A stretch of DNA of 64,000 nucleotides from Rhodopseudomonas palustris HaA2 (GTDB taxonomy: Bacteria > Pseudomonadota > Alphaproteobacteria > Rhizobiales > Xanthobacteraceae), in assembly GCF_000013365.1 (NCBI RefSeq), contig NC_007778.1, positions 3,038,001 to 3,102,000 of the forward strand, written 5' to 3'. The notes under the pieces are model-generated. The model was not told the DNA's origin. It saw only the letters and a list, made by a program, of their open reading frames with translations, and ran no database searches. Position 1 is the stretch's first letter; each line of letters begins with the position of its first letter. Shown here piece after piece: positions 1 to 8,841 of this stretch. A program made the position numbers and the translations under genes.

Positions 1-53
1 AGGTGGCTGCCAGCATCGTCGTGCTCCTGGTTGCGCGTGATCCCGGAGACTAG
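1..53 (+). CDS. possible 3' end of a gene cut by the window edge
   Basis: Reading from base 3, a hydrophobic stretch (VAASIVVLLVARDPGD) runs to a TAG stop at 51-53. It looks like the last membrane segment and short cytoplasmic tail of a transport protein, but sixteen codons are too few to identify it. The remaining bases up to 243 hold no gene that I can support. Confidence 0.3.
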   Translation, partial: VAASIVVLLVARDPGD

Positions 54-243
54 GACGATTCCGGTGCTTGGGAAAGCAGCGGCGCTGTCAGGAACGCGCC
101 TGACGACGAACGGCAGGAAGGCGCCGCGCCCCGATCTCCGATCGCGCGGCCGCGATGGACTCGGGCGCGCTGTGCCCTCTATGCTGGGGGGTGCAGCCGC
201 GGCTCGAACCGCGGCGCGACGACATCGGGGAGGACATGCGCCC

Positions 244-1212
244 ATGAGGGATTTCGCCGGCAGGATTGCCGTGGTCACCGGCGGCGGCACCGGCATGGGC
301 CGCGAACTCGCCCGCCAGCTCGCCGCCGAAGGCTGCCACGTCGCGATCTGCGATGTCTCCGCCGAGGCGATGGCCGAGACCCGGCGGCTGTGCGAAGCGG
401 ACGGGCTGCCGCAGGGGCTGCGGCTCACAACCCACATCGCCGACGTCTCGATCGAGACGCAGATGAACCGGTTTCGCGACGAGGTCGCGGCGCAGCACCG
501 GACCGATTGCATCCATCTGCTGTTCAACAATGCCGGGATCGGCGGCGGCGGCAGCATGATCATCAACAGCCGCGCGCAATGGGAACGCACCTTCGACATC
601 TGCTGGGGCGGCGTGTATCTCGGCACCCGGATCTTCCTGCCGATGCTGATCGCCGCGGACGAGGGCCACATCGTCAACACGTCGAGCGTCAACGGCTTCT
701 GGGCGTCGATCGGGCCGACCACGCCGCACACCGCCTACAGCGCCGCGAAGTTTGCGGTGAAGGGCTTCTCGGAAGCGTTGATCGGCGATCTTCGGCTCAA
801 CGCGCCGCATGTGAAATGTTCGGTGGTGATGCCGGGCCACATCGGCACCTCGATCGTCGCCAATTCGCGCAAGATCCAGAACAACGTCGCGGCCGACGAA
901 CTCTGCGCCGACGAGATCGCGGCGGTCCGTAAGCGGCTTGCCGCGGCCGGCATCGACGAGGCGCAGATGTCCGACGACGCCATCCGGGCGATGGTGCAGG
1001 AGCGGGCACGCAGCTTCCTCGAGGAGGCGCCGACCAGTGCGGCGGCGGCGGCGCGCATCATTCTCGACGGCGTGCGCGCGGAACGCTGGCGCATCCTAGT
1101 CGGCGACGATGCGCATCTGCTCGATCAACGCGTCCGCGCCATGCCGGAGCGCGCCTACGAGACCGACTTCTACCAGAGCTTCGCCGCCGAAGTCGGCTGG
1201 AAGCTCGGCTGA
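244..1212 (+). CDS. SDR family NAD(P)-dependent oxidoreductase
   Basis: A 322-residue classical/extended short-chain dehydrogenase. The Rossmann nucleotide-binding motif TGGGTGMG lies at residues 12-19, the NNAG motif follows near residue 97, and the catalytic Ser and YSAAK (Tyr and Lys) lie near residues 143-166. The substrate cannot be read from the sequence; such enzymes oxidise or reduce alcohols, ketones or acyl substrates in the cytoplasm. The ATG at 244 was chosen because the conserved fold begins within ten residues of it; the frame stays open upstream to base 31 but that part is basic, low-complexity and unconserved in appearance. The next gene follows after 38 bases and probably shares the transcript. 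Confidence 0.88.
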   Translation: MRDFAGRIAVVTGGGTGMGRELARQLAAEGCHVAICDVSAEAMAETRRLCEADGLPQGLRLTTHIADVSIETQMNRFRDEVAAQHRTDCIHLLFNNAGIGGGGSMIINSRAQWERTFDICWGGVYLGTRIFLPMLIAADEGHIVNTSSVNGFWASIGPTTPHTAYSAAKFAVKGFSEALIGDLRLNAPHVKCSVVMPGHIGTSIVANSRKIQNNVAADELCADEIAAVRKRLAAAGIDEAQMSDDAIRAMVQERARSFLEEAPTSAAAAARIILDGVRAERWRILVGDDAHLLDQRVRAMPERAYETDFYQSFAAEVGWKLG

Positions 1213-1250
1213 GCGACGAACGCGACAACAACAAGATCGGGAGAGACGTC

Positions 1251-2036
1251 ATGGACGCAGCGATTGCGCCGGAGACATTCGATTTCGCGGTCATGGTCGC
1301 CGACCTCAACGCGCTGCTGCGGCTGAAGACCACCGTGATCGGCATGAAGATGTTCGCGACCGCCGCCGAGATGGAGGCGATTCCAAAGATCCGCCGGCCG
1401 AACGCGATCCACACCACCGACCAGATCGTCGGCATGGCGTCGCGGCTCGGCTGGACCGTCGGCATCACCGGCAACGATCTGGTCGGCGCGCAATGCCGCG
1501 CGGTGATCGGGCTCGGCCCGCAGGACGAGCAGTGGCTCGACGGTCGCTCTTATGTCGGCGTGTGGCATGCGACGCCGGAGGATGCGCGCAAGCGCCAGCA
1601 GGCGCTCGACGTGGTGCCGTTCGGACAGTATCAGGCGATGGCGGTGTCGCCGCTGGCGAGCGGTCGGCTCGATCCGCCCGATATCTGCCTCGTCTATGCG
1701 ACGCCTGGACAGATGATCATCCTGATCAACGGCCTGCAATATGCCGGCTACAAGAAATTCGAATGGGGCGTCGTGGGCGAGACCGCCTGCGCGGATTCAT
1801 GGGGCAGGGCGCTCCTCACCGGCGAGCCGAGTCTGTCGCTGCCGTGCTTCGCCGAGCGCCGCTACGGCGGCGTGCCCGACGAAGAGATGCTGATGGCGCT
1901 GAAGCCGGCACAACTCGCTAAGGCGATCGACGGCATGAAGCAGCTCGCCAAGAACGGCCTGCGCTACCCGATCGCCCCTTATGGCATCCAGGCCGACGTC
2001 CGCGCCGGGATGGGGGTGTCGTACGGGAAGACGTAG
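1251..2036 (+). CDS. DUF169 family protein
   Basis: A 261-residue protein resembling the DUF169 family (COG2043), whose biochemical role is not established. It has no signal peptide or membrane segments and contains cysteines near residues 83, 144 and 182, consistent with a soluble protein that might bind a metal or cofactor, which is inference only. A strong ribosome site (GGGAGAG) precedes the ATG. It lies 38 bases downstream of the SDR gene on the same strand, so the two may act in one pathway. It converges with the exopolysaccharide sugar transferase gene, with only 11 bases between the stops. Confidence 0.75.
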   Translation: MDAAIAPETFDFAVMVADLNALLRLKTTVIGMKMFATAAEMEAIPKIRRPNAIHTTDQIVGMASRLGWTVGITGNDLVGAQCRAVIGLGPQDEQWLDGRSYVGVWHATPEDARKRQQALDVVPFGQYQAMAVSPLASGRLDPPDICLVYATPGQMIILINGLQYAGYKKFEWGVVGETACADSWGRALLTGEPSLSLPCFAERRYGGVPDEEMLMALKPAQLAKAIDGMKQLAKNGLRYPIAPYGIQADVRAGMGVSYGKT

Positions 2037-2047
2037 TTCTCCGTGCG

Positions 2048-3601
2048 TCAGTACGCGTTCTCACCCTTCAGCAGCGCCCACGGCGTCTTCAGGAGGATGA
2101 ACAGGTCGAACAGCACCGACCAGTTTTCGATGTAGTACAGGTCGAACTCGACGCGCTTCTGGATCTTCTCTTCGTTGTCGATCTCGCCGCGCCAACCGTT
2201 GATCTGGGCCCAGCCGGTGATGCCCGGCTTGACGCGGTGGCGGGCGAAGTAACCGTCGACGGTCTCGTCGAACAGCCGATGCTGCAGCTTGCCCTGAACG
2301 GCGTGCGGCCGCGGGCCGACCAGCGACAGATTGCTCTTGAACACCACGTTGAACAGCTGCGGCAATTCGTCGAGGCTGGTGCGGCGGATGAATTTCCCGA
2401 CGCGGGTGACGCGCGGATCGTTCCTGGTCACCACCTTCGACGCGGTCGGGTCGGCAAGGTGATGATACATCGAGCGGAACTTGAAGACGTCGATGCGCTC
2501 GTTGTTGAAACCGAACCGTTTCTGACGAAACAGCACCGGGCCCGGGCTGTCGAGCTTGATCGCCAGCGCAACCAGCGCCATCACCGGCGCGGCCGCGAGC
2601 AGGATCAGCCCGCCGACGACGTGATCGAACAATCGCTTCGTCACCTGATCCCAATCGGTGATCGGCGCCTCGAACACTTCGAGCGTCGGCACGTTGCCGA
2701 GATACGAATAGGCGCGGGGGCGAAAGCGCAGCTTGTTGGTGTGCGCCGACAGCCGGATGTCGACCGGTAGCACCCAGAGCTTCTTCAGCATGTCGAGGAT
2801 GCGGGTCTCGGCCGAAATCGGAAGCGCGAACAGCACCAGATCGACCCGGGTGCGTCGGGCAAATTCGAGAATATCGTCGATCTTGCCGAGCTTCGGGCTG
2901 CCCGCGCAGGTGTCGAGGGCGCGGGAATCGTTGCGGTCGTCGAACACGCCGAGGAGGCGGATGTCGGAATCGTCGTCCTCTTGCGCCTTCAGCGCGTTGA
3001 TCAATCGCTCGCCGTTCTCGTCGGAGCCGACGATGATGGTGCGGCGGTCGAGCCGGCCCTGGCGCGCCCAGTGCCGGACCAGATTGCGCAGAACCAGACG
3101 ACCGACGATCAATAGCGCGAGCCCGATGACGTAGAACGACGCCAGCCACAGCCGCGAGACGTCGCCGCCGAGCTTGGCGAAGAAGGATGCGCCGATGAAC
3201 AGCAAGAACACGAACGACCACGCGGAGATCATCCGCGTCATCTGCTTCAGCGTGCCGCGGAACACCTGGACCTGGTAGATGTCGGCAGCCTGGAAGCTGA
3301 TCACGGCCGTCACGGTCATTCCGATGATCGCGGCGATGTACTCCCAATGCACGCCGTCGCGGCGCGCGACGTAGCCGAGATACAGCGCGATGCCCACGCC
3401 GGCGATCAGCACGAAATCGGCGAGCCGCACCAGTCCGGCGATCACGATCGGGGAATAGGCTTCGGGGACTTTTTCGTTGGTCACAGCGAGCGCCGCCGGC
3501 GACAGCCGCTTGCGCCGCTCCACCGTCGGCCGGATCGTGTCATTGCCCGCTGCGGCCTGCGCAGCGGCGTCGATCATGGTGCGGGCGCTGATCGGTTCCA
3601 C
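2048..3601 (-). CDS. undecaprenyl-phosphate hexose-1-phosphate transferase (WcaJ/ExoY type)
   Basis: A 517-residue membrane protein that starts exopolysaccharide repeat-unit assembly by moving a sugar phosphate from a UDP-sugar onto undecaprenyl phosphate. The N-terminal half has about four membrane segments, then a soluble Rossmann-like CoA-binding-type domain, then a fifth membrane segment and the catalytic bacterial sugar transferase domain, with the KFRSM motif near residue 377, the RTSLDELPQ motif near 414 and the LVGPRPH motif near 436. The start is GTG at 3601; an ATG eight codons later (3577) is an alternative. Downstream of a GT4 glycosyltransferase gene on the same strand, 99 bases away. 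The sugar is unknown; glucose is usual for this length class. Confidence 0.9.
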   Translation of the reverse strand: MEPISARTMIDAAAQAAAGNDTIRPTVERRKRLSPAALAVTNEKVPEAYSPIVIAGLVRLADFVLIAGVGIALYLGYVARRDGVHWEYIAAIIGMTVTAVISFQAADIYQVQVFRGTLKQMTRMISAWSFVFLLFIGASFFAKLGGDVSRLWLASFYVIGLALLIVGRLVLRNLVRHWARQGRLDRRTIIVGSDENGERLINALKAQEDDDSDIRLLGVFDDRNDSRALDTCAGSPKLGKIDDILEFARRTRVDLVLFALPISAETRILDMLKKLWVLPVDIRLSAHTNKLRFRPRAYSYLGNVPTLEVFEAPITDWDQVTKRLFDHVVGGLILLAAAPVMALVALAIKLDSPGPVLFRQKRFGFNNERIDVFKFRSMYHHLADPTASKVVTRNDPRVTRVGKFIRRTSLDELPQLFNVVFKSNLSLVGPRPHAVQGKLQHRLFDETVDGYFARHRVKPGITGWAQINGWRGEIDNEEKIQKRVEFDLYYIENWSVLFDLFILLKTPWALLKGENAY

Positions 3602-3700
3602 GTCACGATTCCGTTGTCGCCGGCGCGCGACCCTTCCGCGCGCGAATCCTCGGCGGACTAGAGGGTAAAAATCGCAAGAAAACGTTAGCGCAATTGTGGA

Positions 3701-4870
3701 TTACGGCTGCTCGGCGGTTGCCGCTTGGTCGCAGCCCCCGCTGGCGAAGGCTGAGCGGTAGCCGGCCATCACGCCCTCGACCATCGCCTTCTGGGAGAAA
3801 TGCAGGAAGATCCGTTCCCGCAGCGCCCGGGCGCGTTCCTGCGCGCCGGGCAGATCGTCGAGCGCCGCGCCGATCGCATCGGCCATGGCGGCCGGACGGC
3901 CCGGCGCGAACAGCGCGCCGGCATGCTCGGGCCCGAAGATCTCCGGGATGCCGCCGACATTGGCGGCGATCATCGGAACGCCTGCTGCGGCGGCCTCGAT
4001 CACCACATAGGGCATCGAGTCGCCTCGCGACGGCACCACCAACAGCCGTCCCTTGGCAAAACCGTCGCGCGCCCTGACGTGCCCGACGAAGCGCACCGCA
4101 TCGTTCAAGCCGAGCTGCGCGACCTGGGCTTTCAACGCCGCGGATTCTTCGCCGTCGCCGCCGAGCGTCAGCGTCACCGGGCGGCCGTCGGCGCGGAGCC
4201 TGGCGACGGCTTCGATCAGGAGGTCGGCGCCCTTGATCTTGCGGAATTCGCCGACATAGGCGACGTCGGTGGTGGCTTCGGCGGGTTTGATCGGGTCGAA
4301 CTCGCCGGCGGTGACGCCGTTGAACACGCAGCGCACCAGCCCGTCGGGCTTGCCGATCATCCGCTCGTACGTGTTCCGCGCAAATTCGCTCTCGAACAGA
4401 AACAGCTCGGTCCGGTTCATCAGCAGCCGCTCCATCCGGCTGTAAAGCTGCCCCTTCGCCGTCGAGGTCGGATAATGCAGCGAACCGCCGTGCGGGGTGT
4501 AAACCCGGATCGCTTGCGCGGGCTTCGGCACGATGCGCATGAACACGCCGGCCTTGGCGCCGTGGCCGTGCAGAACGTCCGGCTGTAGGCGCTGGATCAG
4601 CCTCGCGAACCGGAGCCACACCAGCGGATCGGTCGGCGACGGCTCGCGGTGGATCGGTATCCGATAGACGCCGAGCTTCAGCCTGGGCGCGATCTCCGCC
4701 AGTGCGGCCGCGGCGCGGTCGCCACCGGTGAGGCTGTCGGTGATCAGTGCCAGTTCGTGGCCGCGATCGGCCTGACCGTTGGCGAGGTCCAGGATGTGGC
4801 GGATGATGCCGCCGACGGGGGCGCGAACCGCGTGGACGATTCGCAACGGCTGGTTCGGGAGGGGAGCCAT
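3701..4870 (-). CDS. GT4 family glycosyltransferase
   Basis: A 389-residue GT-B fold glycosyltransferase of family 4. The N-terminal acceptor domain starts with a Gly-rich loop (APVGGIIRH, residues 17-25); the C-terminal donor domain carries the GEFRKIKG loop near residue 222 and the EX7E region near residues 290-300, where the first acidic residue is Asp (SRGDSMPYVVIEAAAAG). It probably adds a sugar to the polyprenyl-linked intermediate made by the neighbouring transferase on the inner face of the inner membrane. The gene is divergent from the chain-length gene across a 294-base promoter region. Donor and acceptor are not predictable. Confidence 0.88.
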   Translation of the reverse strand: MAPLPNQPLRIVHAVRAPVGGIIRHILDLANGQADRGHELALITDSLTGGDRAAAALAEIAPRLKLGVYRIPIHREPSPTDPLVWLRFARLIQRLQPDVLHGHGAKAGVFMRIVPKPAQAIRVYTPHGGSLHYPTSTAKGQLYSRMERLLMNRTELFLFESEFARNTYERMIGKPDGLVRCVFNGVTAGEFDPIKPAEATTDVAYVGEFRKIKGADLLIEAVARLRADGRPVTLTLGGDGEESAALKAQVAQLGLNDAVRFVGHVRARDGFAKGRLLVVPSRGDSMPYVVIEAAAAGVPMIAANVGGIPEIFGPEHAGALFAPGRPAAMADAIGAALDDLPGAQERARALRERIFLHFSQKAMVEGVMAGYRSAFASGGCDQAATAEQP

Positions 4871-5164
4871 CTCAGGAGGCCCGCGCGTCGACGCGAAGGG
4901 TGTCGCCGGCGCAGATCTGCGGACCGAGCGGCGCCACGGCGCGAACGACGAGAGGGTGGCGATGATGCATTGCTGGATCCGCGCGTAATTACCGATTCCG
5001 ATTAAGGGTTTTCATGGTTAACAAATCATGCCCCCCCCCGTCTGCGACGGTACACGATTTGGGCACGCGTAGTGCCGGAATTCCGATTTTAACGTCGCAG
5101 CAACCTTAATCGTTTGTAATTGGAGGGTCACGAGACGAGTCTTGGCGTCAAGTAGGAGTTTGCA
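4871..5164. promoter_or_regulatory. divergent promoter region between exopolysaccharide genes
   Basis: This gap holds no gene. It separates the divergent glycosyltransferase and chain-length genes and must hold both promoters. It is AT-richer around 4985-5030 and 5100-5125, and has a run of nine cytosines at 5031-5039. AGGAG at about 5153 is the ribosome site of the chain-length gene. I could not assign a specific operator. Confidence 0.45.
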
Positions 5165-7486
5165 ATGCGGTTCGCGTTCTGGCGTCGGACGAAGGGCGAG
5201 ACGACGAGCAATGAACCGGCTTCGCCCGCGCATCCGGCCGCCGCTACGGCCTCGAAGGCAGAGCGTATCAAGGCCGCGGCGAAGCAGCCGGTCTTCAACA
5301 AGTCTTCGCCCGACGAGCCGGTCATCGTGCGGAGGACGCCGGCGCCGATCGAGCCCCCGACCAACGGCGATATCGACCTGCGGCTGATCGGGCAGGCGCT
5401 GGCGCGCAAGAAGCACCTGATCATCGCACCGACATTGCTGGCGCTGGTGCTGTCGCTCGCCATCGTCAATCTGATCACGCCGCGTTACAAATCTGAAGCC
5501 CGCATCCTGATCGACGGCCGCGAAAACATCTTCCTGCGCCCGACCGGCGAACGCGACGAGCAACGCAATGCGGTCGATCCGGAAGCAGTCACCAGCCAGG
5601 TGCAGTTGCTGCTGTCGCGCGAGCTCGCGCTCGAAGTCATCAAGCAGAACAAGCTGGCCGAGCGTCCCGAATTCGATCCCGTCCTGAAGGGCATCAACCC
5701 GCTGAAGTCTCTTTTGGCGATGGTCGGTATCGGCCGCGATCCGTTCTCCATGACGCCGGAAGAGCGCGTTCTCGACGCGTATTACGAGCGGCTCACCGCC
5801 TATGCGGTCGACAAGTCGCGCGTGATGGTCGTCGAATTCCAGTCGCAGGATCCCGAGCTCGCGGCGCGCGTCGCCAATTCCATCGCCGACGACTATCTGG
5901 TGCTGCAGCAGAACGCGCGCCAGGCGCAGGCGCGGTCCGCGGGGCAATGGCTGTCCGGCGAGATCGAATCGTTGCGCAAGAAGGTCGCCGAGGCCGAATC
6001 CAAGGCCGAGGATTTCCGATCGAAATCGAGTCTGTTCATCGGGACCAACAACACCACGCTGTCGAACCAGCAGCTCGGCGAGCTCAACACCCAGCTCGGC
6101 AATGCGCGCGCCCTGAAATCCGACGCCGAGTCCAAATCACGGCTGATCAAGGAGATGCTGCAGGGCGGTCGTCCGATCGAAGTGTCGGACGTGCTGAACT
6201 CCGATGTGATGCGGCGATTGTCGGAGCAGCGTGTGATGCTGCGCACGCAGCTCGCCGAACAATCGTCGACGCTGCTCGACAATCACCCGCGGATCAAGGA
6301 GCTGAGGGCGCAGCTCGCCGATCTCGACCGGCAATTGCGCGACGAGGCGATGAAGCTGTCGCGTTCGTTCGAGAGCGACGCGCGGATCGCGAGCGGACGG
6401 GTCGACAGCCTGATCGCCAGTCTCGAGCAGCTGAAGAAACAGGCGTCTTCGACCAATGGTCAGGACGTCGAACTGCGCGCGCTCGAGCGCGAAGCCAAGG
6501 CGCAGCGCGATCTGCTGGAATCCTACCTGGCGAAATACCGCGAAGCGACCACCCGAGAGACCATCGATCAGGCGCCGGCCGACGGCCGTATCATTTCGCG
6601 GGCCATCGTGTCGAACACGCCGGCCTATCCGAAGAAGTTGCCGATCGTGCTGATCGCCACGCTGGCGACGCTGATCCTGACCGCCGGCGGCATCGCCACC
6701 GGCGAATTGCTGCGAATGACCCAGCCGCGCGCCGCCGGCCTCGCGATTCCGGCGGCCGAGCCGGCGCGGACGCCCGCCGCGATGCAGGCACCGATGTTCG
6801 TCACGCCTGCCGCAGCAGCTTCGCCGCCGATGGCGCCGGCCCGCGCCGGCACCGGCGAACCCGCGGCCGAACGAGCCGCCGATGCGGACGACATCGAGGC
6901 GTTGGCGCATCGGCTGCGCAGCGGGGGCGAGGCTGCACGCAAGCTGACCGTGCTCGGCACCGGCGACACTGCCGATGTCACGGCGACGGCTTTGAGCCTG
7001 GCGCGTCTGTTGTCGCGCGACGCCAGGGTGGTGCTGGTCGATCTGTCGGAATCCTCCGCGATGTTGAAAGCGGCCTCGGCCGATCCGGCCGCGCCGGGAC
7101 TCGCGGAACTGATGCAGGGCGAAGCGTCGTTCGGCCAGGTCATCACCCGCGACCGCAGCACGGCGCTGCATCTCGTCAGTGCGGGACGGCCCGGCTTCGA
7201 TCGCAACCTGCTACAATCGCCGCGGCTGGTCGTGGCGCTGAACGCGCTGCTGCGGGTGTACGATCACGTCCTGCTCGACGCCGGGACCGCCGCCGATCTG
7301 CCCGCCGAAATGTTGACGGCGCAGGCGCGGGCCGTGGTGGTGCCGGCTTCCGACATGCCGGCGGACGCCCGTCTCAAGATGGCGGACCAGCTCAGGGCGG
7401 TCGGCTTCTCGGAGGCGACGATGGTGCGCGCCGCGGCGCGGCCGTCGGGTCGCATCGAGCCCGGCGCGCGCACCGTCGCCGCGTAA
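5165..7486 (+). CDS. exopolysaccharide chain-length/export protein, Wzc/GumC-like, with degenerate kinase domain
   Basis: A 773-residue polysaccharide co-polymerase. After a charged cytoplasmic N-terminus comes a first membrane segment (about residues 88-107), a Wzz-type periplasmic domain, a long coiled-coil (about 240-440), a GNVR-like segment and a second membrane segment near 495-515. The C-terminal cytoplasmic domain resembles a BY-kinase/ParA-like fold: it keeps a VVLVDLS strand, but the place of Walker A reads GTGDTADVTATA, without the GKS/T lysine, and there is no tyrosine cluster at the C terminus. It therefore probably controls chain length and export without autokinase activity. 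An AGGAG ribosome site supports the start. Followed by a terminator. Confidence 0.88.
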   Translation: MRFAFWRRTKGETTSNEPASPAHPAAATASKAERIKAAAKQPVFNKSSPDEPVIVRRTPAPIEPPTNGDIDLRLIGQALARKKHLIIAPTLLALVLSLAIVNLITPRYKSEARILIDGRENIFLRPTGERDEQRNAVDPEAVTSQVQLLLSRELALEVIKQNKLAERPEFDPVLKGINPLKSLLAMVGIGRDPFSMTPEERVLDAYYERLTAYAVDKSRVMVVEFQSQDPELAARVANSIADDYLVLQQNARQAQARSAGQWLSGEIESLRKKVAEAESKAEDFRSKSSLFIGTNNTTLSNQQLGELNTQLGNARALKSDAESKSRLIKEMLQGGRPIEVSDVLNSDVMRRLSEQRVMLRTQLAEQSSTLLDNHPRIKELRAQLADLDRQLRDEAMKLSRSFESDARIASGRVDSLIASLEQLKKQASSTNGQDVELRALEREAKAQRDLLESYLAKYREATTRETIDQAPADGRIISRAIVSNTPAYPKKLPIVLIATLATLILTAGGIATGELLRMTQPRAAGLAIPAAEPARTPAAMQAPMFVTPAAAASPPMAPARAGTGEPAAERAADADDIEALAHRLRSGGEAARKLTVLGTGDTADVTATALSLARLLSRDARVVLVDLSESSAMLKAASADPAAPGLAELMQGEASFGQVITRDRSTALHLVSAGRPGFDRNLLQSPRLVVALNALLRVYDHVLLDAGTAADLPAEMLTAQARAVVVPASDMPADARLKMADQLRAVGFSEATMVRAAARPSGRIEPGARTVAA

Positions 7487-7512
7487 TCAGCTCCGATGTC
7501 GCTGCATTGAAA

Positions 7513-7535
7513 ATGCCCGGGTCTTGCCCGGGCAT
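7513..7535. terminator. bidirectional hairpin terminator
   Basis: Perfect nine-base inverted repeat ATGCCCGGG-tcttg-CCCGGGCAT between the convergent chain-length and GNAT genes. On the minus strand it is followed by TTTTC, so it fits best as the terminator of the GNAT gene, and may serve both. Confidence 0.7.
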
Positions 7536-7564
7536 CCTTCGTCGGGCGCGAAGCGATGGTGCGA

Positions 7565-8767
7565 TCAGCGATGCAGCGCGCTGCGCAGCCGTTGCGCGAT
7601 CTGCATCAGGGCAGGGGTCTGCTTGACGACGCGTTTGGCGCGAGCGATCGATGCCATCGCTGCGGCGGCCGGACGGCCGCGCGGCGACAGCGCGATGAAA
7701 CTGTCGAAGATCGGGTCGAGGTCCTTGCAGAACAGTTTCTTGTAGTCGTCGGAGCCGATGCCGAGATCGAGCCGGCGATAGCCCTGCGCGGCGTAGTGAT
7801 CGATGATCGAGCGCATCAGGATCAGGCCGGGACTGTAGCGCGACGCCTCCGACAGCGTATAGGTGTTGAACATCATCGAGTAGCGATGGCCGTCGGCCAC
7901 GCCGGCGAACATCGCGATCGTCTCGTCGTCGGATTCGAGCGCGTGGATCTCGATCGCCCGGCCGCCTCCCCGGAGCTCGGTCATGCAGGCCTGGCGGATG
8001 AAATCCGCGACGCCCGGGTCGGCGAACACGTTCGGCAGCTTCTGCGCCGCCATGCGGATCGGCTTGATCCGAAAGAAGGCATCGAGCACGCGTTCGACGT
8101 CGGCGTCGCTCCTGGCCTGGACGTAGCGATAGCCGGGCAATGTCTGGAGCTTCTTCTCCTTGGTCTTGAGCCGGCGGCGGAACGAGTTGCTGATCCGGTC
8201 GGTCGGCGGCGCGGCAGGATCGACCAGCAGCACCGGACAATCGTTGATCGAGGGCTGATGCGGCAGCTGCGCCATCGGGTTGGCGAGGTCGCGCCAGCGA
8301 AGCGGCTGCTGAGACAGCGCCAGCACGTCGGCGCCGTCCGGGCGCGCCCGCAGGCCTGCGACAAGGGCGGCGAGGTCGTTCGCATCCGCGGTCCGCGCGA
8401 CATCGCTGCGCCACAGCGGCATGTTGAACGTCGTGTGCTTGCCGCCGAGGAAGCGCGCGATCCGAACGCCGAAGCGCCGCTCCAGGCCGAGCGGCAGCAG
8501 CAGCAAGGGCCGCTGCTCGGCGTCGCTGGCCACCACGATGAAGGGTTCGACATGATCGGCGCGGCCGACATGGCGCTGCCACGCGTCGAGCAAGTCGAAC
8601 CTCTGATACGGCGTGGAGAATTGTTCGGGCTGTTCCAGCGCGCGCCAGATCGCTTCCGTCGAGGCCATGTCGCGGAAAATCTCGACATGTGCGATGCGAC
8701 CGGGACGCACCGACGACGACGCGTGTTCCGCGGAACGGCCTTCGCTGAGCACGGCCATCATCGTCAT
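7565..8767 (-). CDS. CelD-like GNAT family acetyltransferase (FemAB fold)
   Basis: A 400-residue protein of the CelD/BioF2-like acetyltransferase family (Acetyltransf_6), often found in exopolysaccharide and cellulose loci. The C-terminal GNAT half carries the signature region LDLGIGSDDYKKLFCKD near residues 340-356, and the family feature of a basic segment RRRLKTKEKK near 197-206. No signal peptide. It may acylate a lipid-linked sugar or a peptide, which is inference from context. A related protein is encoded at 53517-54659, sharing the G-x-DYKK core. It is divergent from the deacetylase-like gene. Confidence 0.8.
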   Translation of the reverse strand: MTMMAVLSEGRSAEHASSSVRPGRIAHVEIFRDMASTEAIWRALEQPEQFSTPYQRFDLLDAWQRHVGRADHVEPFIVVASDAEQRPLLLLPLGLERRFGVRIARFLGGKHTTFNMPLWRSDVARTADANDLAALVAGLRARPDGADVLALSQQPLRWRDLANPMAQLPHQPSINDCPVLLVDPAAPPTDRISNSFRRRLKTKEKKLQTLPGYRYVQARSDADVERVLDAFFRIKPIRMAAQKLPNVFADPGVADFIRQACMTELRGGGRAIEIHALESDDETIAMFAGVADGHRYSMMFNTYTLSEASRYSPGLILMRSIIDHYAAQGYRRLDLGIGSDDYKKLFCKDLDPIFDSFIALSPRGRPAAAAMASIARAKRVVKQTPALMQIAQRLRSALHR

Positions 8768-8841
8768 GTGAATTCCTTTAGATGAATCTTTACGGTTTTC
8801 AGCGTGTCCGGACCTTTACAAAGAAATCTCAACAAACAGTA

